A DNA stretch of 5,769 bases from Chloroflexota bacterium (GTDB taxonomy: Bacteria; Chloroflexota; Dehalococcoidia; SM23-28-2; RBG-16-64-32): NCBI GenBank assembly GCA_022561095.1, contig JADFRV010000143.1:1-5769 (forward strand), in the 5' to 3' direction. Under the pieces are notes generated by a model. The model was not told the origin of the DNA and searched no databases. It worked only from the letters and a program-made list of their open reading frames with translations. This document shows, in pieces, positions 1 through 3,669 of the stretch (positions are counted from its first letter, which is position 1; each line of letters begins with the position of its first letter). The position numbers were made by a program, and so were the translations under genes.

Positions 1-69
1 TACGAGGCGGGGTTCCGGACGCACAAGCGGGTGATGGCGCTGGGCTACCGGGGCGGGTATGCGGAGTGA
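1..69 (+). CDS. C-terminal end of a GNAT-like N-acetyltransferase (5'-truncated)
   Basis: Only the last 22 codons are in the window, ending in TGA. The visible tail reads YEAGFRTHKRVMALGYRG, which resembles the final beta-strand region of GNAT acetyltransferases (the common 'YEklGF...' pattern near the C-terminus of RimI-like proteins). GNAT enzymes transfer an acetyl group from acetyl-CoA to an amine; the substrate cannot be told here. The segment is about 70% GC, like the genes at the right end of the window and unlike the lower-GC genes that follow directly. A hairpin begins 3 nt after the stop. The family call rests on one short motif, so it is tentative; the reading frame itself is well supported by codon composition and the terminator position. 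Confidence 0.5.
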   Translation, partial: YEAGFRTHKRVMALGYRGGYAE

Positions 70-71
70 TT

Positions 72-99
72 ATGGGAGGGGCAAGTGCGCCCCTCCCAT
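72..99. terminator. Bidirectional hairpin terminator between convergent genes
   Basis: A perfect 11-bp inverted repeat (72-82 ATGGGAGGGGC with 89-99 GCCCCTCCCAT) flanks a 6-nt loop. It sits 3 nt after the stop of the + strand acetyltransferase end and 17 nt after the stop of the - strand micropeptide gene. It is therefore well placed to end both transcripts. Neither side has a clear U-tract, so it may work as an intrinsic terminator without one or as a 3'-end stabiliser. Confidence 0.65.
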
Positions 100-116
100 T
101 AGCCTGGCTATAGCTG

Positions 117-191
117 CTACTTGCAGCAGTCGCAACCGCAGCCGCAGTCGCAGCCCTTGGCAGGCTCCTTTTCGCCTGGTTTCTTAGCCAT
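117..191 (-). CDS. 24-residue cysteine-rich micropeptide, metallothionein-like
   Basis: This short gene encodes 24 residues. The lysine-rich N-terminal half starts MAKKPGEKEP; the C-terminal half is GCDCGCGCDCCK, with cysteines at positions 14, 16, 18, 20, 22 and 23. Such dense CxC/CC spacing is typical of thiolate metal-binding peptides such as fungal copper metallothioneins, but I recognise no named bacterial family. The gene looks real: a strong Shine-Dalgarno sequence (GAGGGGAGG on the - strand, 200-208) ends 8 nt before the ATG, it starts 30 nt after the stop of the MerR regulator on the same strand, and a strong hairpin follows. It has no signal peptide or membrane segment, so it should be cytosolic. 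By inference it is a metal-buffering or metal-carrier peptide co-transcribed with, and induced through, the MerR protein. Which metal it binds is unknown. A peptide this short is easily missed by gene callers. Confidence 0.72.
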   Translation of the reverse strand: MAKKPGEKEPAKGCDCGCGCDCCK

Positions 192-199
192 CTGATTCG

Positions 200-208
200 C
201 CTCCCCTC
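200..208 (-). promoter_or_regulatory. Strong Shine-Dalgarno site of the cysteine-rich micropeptide
   Basis: On the - strand this reads GAGGGGAGG and ends 8 nt upstream of the ATG at 191. It lies in the 30-nt gap after the MerR stop codon. It is the best ribosome binding site in the left block and the main evidence that the 24-codon frame is translated, at a level that may exceed that of the upstream regulator. Confidence 0.75.
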
Positions 209-221
209 TCGCGGATGATTC

Positions 222-641
222 CTACGGGTCCCCAAGACAGCGGCAATCCGTGCATTCCAGGATGCCAGTCTCGCAACCCTCCGCTTCGTCCGATAGGTTC
301 TTCATGGCCATGCTCACGTCTTCCTTTAGGGCCTCCATCTCTCTGATACTCGCCTCAACTTGCTCCAGCTTATCGACAATCAAGCGCGCTGCCTGACCCT
401 GGAACGAGCCACAACTATTGTGTTCAGCCGTGGCCAGCAACGCCCCGACATCTCGGATACTCAGGCCAAGCGAGCGGGCGGAGCGAATGAGGCGAAGCAG
501 CTTGATGTCCTGTTCAGAGTAGAGGCGGTAGCCAGATTCACTGCGACGCGGACGGGGCAAGAGCCCCTTTTCCTCGTAGAAACGAATAGTACGGGTCTTT
601 ACTCCGGTCTCGTTTGCTAGATCGCCTATGGTAATGGCCAT
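222..641 (-). CDS. MerR-family metal-responsive transcriptional regulator
   Basis: A 139-residue cytosolic regulator of normal MerR length. Residues 2-70 form the winged-helix DNA-binding domain (ITIGDLANETGVKTRTIRFY, then GLLPRPRR and GYRLYSEQDI). A long dimerisation helix follows (about 80-118) and then a cysteine-rich tail. Cys77, at the start of the dimer helix, matches the conserved cysteine of the Zn/Cd/Pb/Hg branch (ZntR, PbrR, MerR). The other cysteines are 123, 130, 133 and 135, ending in CTDCRC. The loop position that usually holds the first ligand (MerR C117, CueR C112) appears to lack a cysteine, so the site is not canonical and the metal cannot be assigned. The protein probably activates its own promoter, which has the 19-bp spacer typical of the family. 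Its only visible target is its own operon with the downstream cysteine-rich peptide. No efflux ATPase or reductase is in view. Confidence 0.9.
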   Translation of the reverse strand: MAITIGDLANETGVKTRTIRFYEEKGLLPRPRRSESGYRLYSEQDIKLLRLIRSARSLGLSIRDVGALLATAEHNSCGSFQGQAARLIVDKLEQVEASIREMEALKEDVSMAMKNLSDEAEGCETGILECTDCRCLGDP

Positions 642-647
642 GCACTG

Positions 648-678
648 AGTCTAAACGTTCCATCAACTGGAAGGTCAA
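648..678 (-). promoter_or_regulatory. CueR/MerR-type promoter and operator of the merR-micropeptide operon
   Basis: On the - strand there is a -35 TTGACC (678-673), a 19-bp spacer and a -10 TAGACT (653-648). The long spacer is the hallmark of MerR-activated promoters, which need DNA distortion by the regulator. Within it lies a 21-bp dyad, ACcTTCCA, 5 nt, TGGAAcGT (675-655), very like the operators of CueR-controlled copper genes. The -10 ends 6 nt before the ATG of the regulator (641), so transcription should start at or next to the start codon. Confidence 0.85.
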
Positions 679-680
679 GC

Positions 681-704
681 CCTTAGGCCACACATTTCCT
701 AAGG
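681..704. repeat. Inverted repeat next to the MerR promoter
   Basis: CCTTAGG (681-687) and CCTAAGG (698-704) form a perfect 7-bp dyad with a 10-nt spacer, 2 nt upstream of the -35 box of the leftward merR promoter. It may be a second protein binding site or simply a chance palindrome. No regulator can be assigned. Confidence 0.35.
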
Positions 705-746
705 CTTTCTAGGCCAGCCATCGAGTTCACTGTGGCCGATGCGTTC

Positions 747-768
747 GTCGCGTAGCAACGCGACTTTT
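747..768 (+). terminator. Terminator-like hairpin with T-tract and no obvious upstream gene
   Basis: GTCGCGT (747-753) and ACGCGAC (758-764) form a perfect 7-bp GC-rich stem with a 4-nt loop, followed on the + strand by TTTT (765-768). This has the shape of an intrinsic terminator for rightward transcription. The nearest rightward gene upstream ends at position 69 and already has its own hairpin. It could end a small unannotated RNA or block read-through towards the next gene. Confidence 0.45.
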
Positions 769-809
769 CAATCGGGTTGAACGGCGGCAATAGTGGTCGA
801 TTGCCCCGC

Positions 810-839
810 TTGCGACTAGAAGCCGGGGTGTTGTACAAT
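810..839 (+). promoter_or_regulatory. Sigma-70-type promoter of the GbsR-flavin fusion gene
   Basis: A -10 TACAAT (834-839, one mismatch to consensus) is preceded by TTGCGA (810-815), an 18-bp spacer away. Predicted transcription start is near 846, giving a leader of about 22 nt before the ATG at 868. No clear Shine-Dalgarno sequence lies in that leader. Confidence 0.6.
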
Positions 840-841
840 AC

Positions 842-859
842 GTTCAAATCAGTTTGAAC
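842..859. promoter_or_regulatory. Perfect 18-bp palindromic operator overlapping the transcription start
   Basis: GTTCAAAtcagTTTGAAC has perfect 7-bp arms and a 4-nt centre. It begins 2 nt after the -10 box and covers the expected start site, so a protein bound here would block transcription. MarR/GbsR-type winged-helix dimers bind palindromes of this size. The simplest inference is autorepression by the protein encoded immediately downstream. Confidence 0.7.
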
Positions 860-867
860 ATCACACC

Positions 868-2016
868 ATGTTGGAGCGTCAGCGCGAACTTTTCGTCGAA
901 GAGGTCGGTCTTTGCTTTGAGCAGGCGGGCTACCCTCGCATGGCCGGACGAGTAGTCGGTCTCCTCCTCATCTCTGAGGAGCCGCAGCTGTCCCTCAGCG
1001 AAATCGCTACCAGGCTTGCGGCGAGTAGAGGGTCAATCAGTATGACAGCAAGGCTGCTTCTCCAGTACGGACAAGTAGAACACGTCCCGGTTCCCGGCGA
1101 ACGGCGAGACTACTTCCGGTTGACGGAGGGCGCTTGGGCTTCAGTTGTAAAGCGCCGAATGGCGGTCATTGAAAACATGCGCGAAGTGGCGGAGCGTGGC
1201 CTCAACCTGGTGGGCAGCAATGATACGGCCCGGGCTCGGTTGCAGGAGATGCGCGACTTCTTTGCGTTCTGTGAAAGTGAGTGGCCGGCGCTGGTTGGAG
1301 ACGAGGGTGCTACAGACCAAAGCGACTCTGAACTCCGGACGGAACGCACCACGCTCAAGCGCAAACGACACCGTGGATTCCACGATTTCGAGACGATATC
1401 GCGGGTTCTCGATGAGGCGCTCTTCTGTCACATCGGGTTTGTGGTGGACTCGCAACCTTTTGTCGTGCCTACTGGCTATGGTCGTGACGGCCGAACCTTG
1501 TACATACATGGGTCCTCGGCTAGCCGCATGCTCAAGGCGCTGTCCAGAGGGATACCCCTATGCGTGACGGTGACCCTGTTAGACGGGCTGATCCTGGCGC
1601 GTTCGGCTTTTCGCCACTCGATGAACTATCGCTCGGTGATGGTAGTCGGTCAGGCGCACAGAGTCGATGCGGACGAAAAGCTGCATGGCCTTCGAGTAAT
1701 TGTCGAGCACGTGGCGCGGGGGCGTTGGGCCGATGTGCGACAGCCGACCGCCCAAGAGTTGAAGGCGACGGCCATATTGAAGCTGAACATCGAGGAGGCG
1801 TCCGCCAAGATCCGGGAGGGTCCGTCGCTGGATTACGAAGAGGACTTGACGCTGCCGTGCTGGGCGGGTGAGATTCCGTTCGCCCTCGTACCGCAGACGC
1901 CTGTTCCCGACTCTCGGCTCCTGCCGGAGATCGAGCTCCCGTCGTATCTCGCTAAGTATAGTCGTCCGCGGATAACATCGTCGGCAACGGGCACGGGGCT
2001 TCCGGGGGCGGGCTGA
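868..2016 (+). CDS. GbsR/MarR-type HTH regulator fused to a PNPOx-like flavin-binding domain
   Basis: A 382-residue protein with two domains. Residues 1-145 resemble GbsR-type winged-helix regulators: RELFVEEVGLCFEQAGYPRMAGR, then helix-turn-helix LSLSEIATRLAASRGSIS at 42-59, the wing with VPGERRDYFRL at 75-85, and a helical segment to about 140. A charged linker (about 146-170) leads to a pyridoxamine-5'-phosphate-oxidase-like split-barrel of the Pyridox_ox_2/NimA type, residues 172-345. Its typical strings are ICHIGFVVD-like at 186-194, PTGYGRDGRTLYIHGSSASR at 201-220, HSMNYRSVMVVG at 250-261, and GRWADVR at 285-291. These barrels usually bind FMN, FAD or F420 and reduce or sense small molecules. 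A redox- or ligand-sensing repressor is plausible; the ligand is unknown. The gene ends with tandem stops TGA TAA. Its GC content is well below that of the downstream genes. The ATG at 868 keeps the complete GbsR N-terminus. Confidence 0.87.
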   Translation: MLERQRELFVEEVGLCFEQAGYPRMAGRVVGLLLISEEPQLSLSEIATRLAASRGSISMTARLLLQYGQVEHVPVPGERRDYFRLTEGAWASVVKRRMAVIENMREVAERGLNLVGSNDTARARLQEMRDFFAFCESEWPALVGDEGATDQSDSELRTERTTLKRKRHRGFHDFETISRVLDEALFCHIGFVVDSQPFVVPTGYGRDGRTLYIHGSSASRMLKALSRGIPLCVTVTLLDGLILARSAFRHSMNYRSVMVVGQAHRVDADEKLHGLRVIVEHVARGRWADVRQPTAQELKATAILKLNIEEASAKIREGPSLDYEEDLTLPCWAGEIPFALVPQTPVPDSRLLPEIELPSYLAKYSRPRITSSATGTGLPGAG

Positions 2017-2120
2017 TAAGACCTTGCTCGCGGGAGGCCAACACATCTGGCTCCGCACGCAACTGATCGAGTATCTCAAGCCCAGAGCGGGCGTGTCTTC
2101 GCAAACCGTGGGAGCCCCTC

Positions 2121-2888
2121 TCACACCTTCTGGAACTGGGTGCGGGCGACCTCCGTGCCGTCCTCCGTGACGATCTCGTAGTCGCCGAACAGGGTGGGGG
2201 CCTCGCGCTGCATGATGCGCAACAGCTGGAGGGCGACCTTGCGGATCTCGACGTCGGCGCCTTCGGAGCCGCGGAGCTCGATGAAGTGTCGCAGGGCGCG
2301 GGCGTTGGCGGAGCAGAAGATGATCGTCTCGGTGGCGTTGGGGAGGACGCTGCGGGCGGCCTCGCGGACGAGCTTGCGGCGCTGGGTCTTCGCCTCCACG
2401 TGGGTCATCTTCTCCATGAGCCCTTCGACGAGCTCCACGTAGGCCTGGTGTGAGGCCTGTACGGAGCGGAGCCAGATGGCGTGGAGGCGCTCGTCCTCGG
2501 CGATGACGTCGGGCTCGATGAAGTTGGCCATCGATTCGTCGACGTAGCGCTGGGAGAGCTGGGAGAAGCCCCAGCCGGCGCGGTGGCGGACGAGCTCGTG
2601 GGAGAAGGAGCGGGAGACGCCGGCGATGATGAAGTCCCAGGTGGCGTGCTCCAGGACGGAGCCGTGCTTCATGCCTATGAGGTTGCCGATGTACTCGGAG
2701 TTGGTCTTGCGGCCCTTGCCGAAGGAGAGGTAGCAGACGCGGCCGCCAACCTCTACGAGCTGCTCGCCGCCGATCTCGGTATCGGTCTGCCAGGTCATGC
2801 CGTAGTCGTCCAGGAAGCGCTGGACGGCGTCGGCGTCCATGTTCTGGCGGCCGAGGAGGTAGACTTTGGGCTCGCGAATGATGTTCAT
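2121..2888 (-). CDS. thyX: Flavin-dependent thymidylate synthase ThyX
   Basis: A 255-residue protein that makes dTMP from dUMP with methylene-tetrahydrofolate, using FAD and NADPH; it works in the cytosol as a homotetramer in the known family. Recognisable parts are HGSVLEH at 75-81 (the conserved HxSxxEH segment), SHELVRHRAGWGFSQLSQRY at 96-115 (the ThyX signature region), VLPNATET at 181-188, and NARALRHFIELRGSEGADVEIR at 195-216, which contains the dUMP-binding arginines. The signature differs from the standard RHRxxSxNExSxR: there is one extra residue and no Asn-Glu pair. The length is normal for ThyX. The start at 2888 is supported by AAAGGAG 6 nt upstream. It is a single gene with its own promoter, convergent with the flavin-domain fusion gene. 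The 104-nt gap between the two stops contains no convincing terminator. Confidence 0.93.
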   Translation of the reverse strand: MNIIREPKVYLLGRQNMDADAVQRFLDDYGMTWQTDTEIGGEQLVEVGGRVCYLSFGKGRKTNSEYIGNLIGMKHGSVLEHATWDFIIAGVSRSFSHELVRHRAGWGFSQLSQRYVDESMANFIEPDVIAEDERLHAIWLRSVQASHQAYVELVEGLMEKMTHVEAKTQRRKLVREAARSVLPNATETIIFCSANARALRHFIELRGSEGADVEIRKVALQLLRIMQREAPTLFGDYEIVTEDGTEVARTQFQKV

Positions 2889-2894
2889 GCGGGG

Positions 2895-2901
2895 CTCCTT
2901 T
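2895..2901 (-). promoter_or_regulatory. Shine-Dalgarno site of thyX
   Basis: AAAGGAG on the - strand ends 6 nt before the ATG, close to the ideal sequence and spacing. It fixes the thyX start at 2888. Confidence 0.8.
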
Positions 2902-2937
2902 AGCGTCTAGCGGCCCGATCTGTCCGATGCCAGGAGC

Positions 2938-2966
2938 ATGATAGCACCAGGGTCGGAGGGGGTAAA
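2938..2966 (-). promoter_or_regulatory. Extended -10 promoter of thyX
   Basis: On the - strand there is TTTACC (2966-2961), a 17-bp spacer, and TATCAT (2943-2938) preceded by TGC, which makes an extended -10 element. Predicted transcription starts near 2931, giving a leader of about 43 nt that holds the Shine-Dalgarno site. Confidence 0.6.
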
Positions 2967-3004
2967 CGGTTTAAGGGCGTTGGCGGGTGCATTTTAGCGG
3001 CTTC

Positions 3005-3050
3005 GCTACTGAAGTCCCGTTGGGCAAGGCCCACCCCTCCCCGAAGTAGC
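3005..3050. repeat. Nested inverted repeats in the thyX-acpS intergenic region
   Basis: An outer dyad GCTACT (3005-3010) / AGTAGC (3045-3050) encloses a perfect hairpin TGGGC-AAG-GCCCA (3021-3033). A further hairpin, TAGCG-GCTT-CGCTA (2995-3008), overlaps the left arm, so two alternative folds are possible. The region is upstream of both divergent promoters. It may be a structured RNA, a dispersed intergenic repeat, or chance; nothing here is recognised as a known riboswitch. Confidence 0.3.
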
Positions 3051-3157
3051 ACGTCCCACCCGGCCATCCCCCATCGTTCTGCTGTTAGGCACAACGTGTG
3101 AAGGTCGCCCCGCCCCCAAGGTCGTATGTCGGGACGGCCGTTCCTGGACTCGGCGCG

Positions 3158-3166
3158 TGCTAGAAT
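3158..3166 (+). promoter_or_regulatory. Extended -10 element just before acpS
   Basis: TGC followed by TAGAAT (3161-3166) is an extended -10. No good -35 is seen at the usual distance. Expected transcription start (about 3173) is within a few nt of the acpS ATG at 3176, and no Shine-Dalgarno sequence is present. The mRNA would therefore be leaderless or nearly so. Confidence 0.55.
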
Positions 3167-3175
3167 GGCGGCGAT

Positions 3176-3664
3176 ATGAGCGCCAACGGAGACCCGCGCA
3201 GCGCCGTTGGGGTGGACATCATCGAGATCGAGAGGGTGGAGGCGGCGCTGAAGCGGTTCGGCGAGCGGTTCCTGGGACGGGTGTACACGGCGGTGGAGGT
3301 GGCGTTCTGTCGCGGCCGCGTGCACGAGCTGGCGGCGCGGTTCGCGGCGAAGGAGGCGGTGATGAAGGCGCTGGGAACGGGGGCGCGAGGGGTGGCGTGG
3401 CGGGAGATAGAGGTGCTGCCGAACCATCGGGGGAAGCCGCTGGTGTACCTGTACGGACGGGCGAAGGCGCGGGCGGAACGGATCGGCCTATCGGGGCTGG
3501 ACGTGAGCCTGAGCCACTCGCGGGAGTACGCGGTGGCGTTCGTGGTGGGGCAATCGACGGACCTGGAGCCGGAGCGGGAGCGCTGGCGGGAGAAGCTGAT
3601 GGGAATACTGCGCGAGCGGGGGCTGCTGGCGGCGGAAGAGCAGAACCGAGAACCGAGAGCCTAG
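3176..3664 (+). CDS. acpS: Holo-[acyl-carrier-protein] synthase
   Basis: A 162-residue AcpS that transfers 4'-phosphopantetheine from CoA to a serine of apo-ACP, activating it for fatty acid synthesis in the cytosol. The core is clear: VGVDIIEIERV at 11-21 with the Mg-binding Asp14, ARFAAKEAVMKALG at 54-67 with Glu60 and Lys64, and the C-terminal strand DVSLSHSREYAVAFVV at 109-124. The core ends near residue 125, the usual AcpS length. The remaining ~37 residues are a charged, helix-prone extension (EPERERWREKLMGILRERG), whose last part is encoded by a 7-bp tandem repeat. The ATG at 3176 gives about nine residues before the conserved GVD; a GTG at 3212 would cut into the motif. It is first in an operon, with the cyclase gene 5 nt downstream. 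acpS beside nnr is a known arrangement in bacteria; here the cyclase gene sits between them. Confidence 0.93.
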   Translation: MSANGDPRSAVGVDIIEIERVEAALKRFGERFLGRVYTAVEVAFCRGRVHELAARFAAKEAVMKALGTGARGVAWREIEVLPNHRGKPLVYLYGRAKARAERIGLSGLDVSLSHSREYAVAFVVGQSTDLEPERERWREKLMGILRERGLLAAEEQNREPRA

Positions 3665-3669
3665 AACCT
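3642..3669 (+). repeat. Four tandem 7-bp units abutting the cyclase start codon
   Basis: The array reads AGAACCG, AGAACCG, AGAGCCT, AGAACCT and is followed directly by the ATG at 3670. The first two units are identical; the third and fourth differ from them by one or two bases. It spans the last codons and stop of acpS and the whole 5-nt gap. Because 7 is not a multiple of 3, a change in copy number would alter the acpS reading frame. Confidence 0.75.

Noticed and set aside
100..119. Two small adjacent palindromes (TAGCC-T-GGCTA and TAGC-T-GCTA)
   Set aside because: Very short arms with 1-nt centres overlapping the micropeptide stop; likely chance, and the neighbouring 11-bp hairpin explains termination.
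360..620. + strand frame of 86 codons opposite the MerR gene
   Set aside because: Antisense to a MerR gene with clear motifs and promoter; no start signal of its own.
2017..2120. Possible terminator or gene remnant between the convergent fusion gene and thyX
   Set aside because: Only a 4-bp stem (GCCC/GGGC near 2080-2095) was found and no coding signal, so nothing can be supported.
1579..2124. - strand frame of 181 codons opposite the flavin-domain fusion gene
   Set aside because: No recognisable domain, no ribosome binding site, and it overlaps a gene with clear motifs.
2481..2903. + strand frame of 140 codons opposite thyX
   Set aside because: Val/Ala/Gly/Asp-rich shadow of the thyX codons; thyX has family motifs and a good ribosome binding site.
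2900..3427. - strand frame of 175 codons across the thyX-acpS gap and acpS start
   Set aside because: Arg/His/Pro-rich, overlaps acpS and the thyX promoter, and resembles no known protein.
3157..3669. N-terminal extension that would make the cyclase protein 624 residues long
   Set aside because: This stretch is the acpS gene read in another frame. Its translation is low-complexity Gly/Ala/Arg, while acpS in its own frame has full family motifs.
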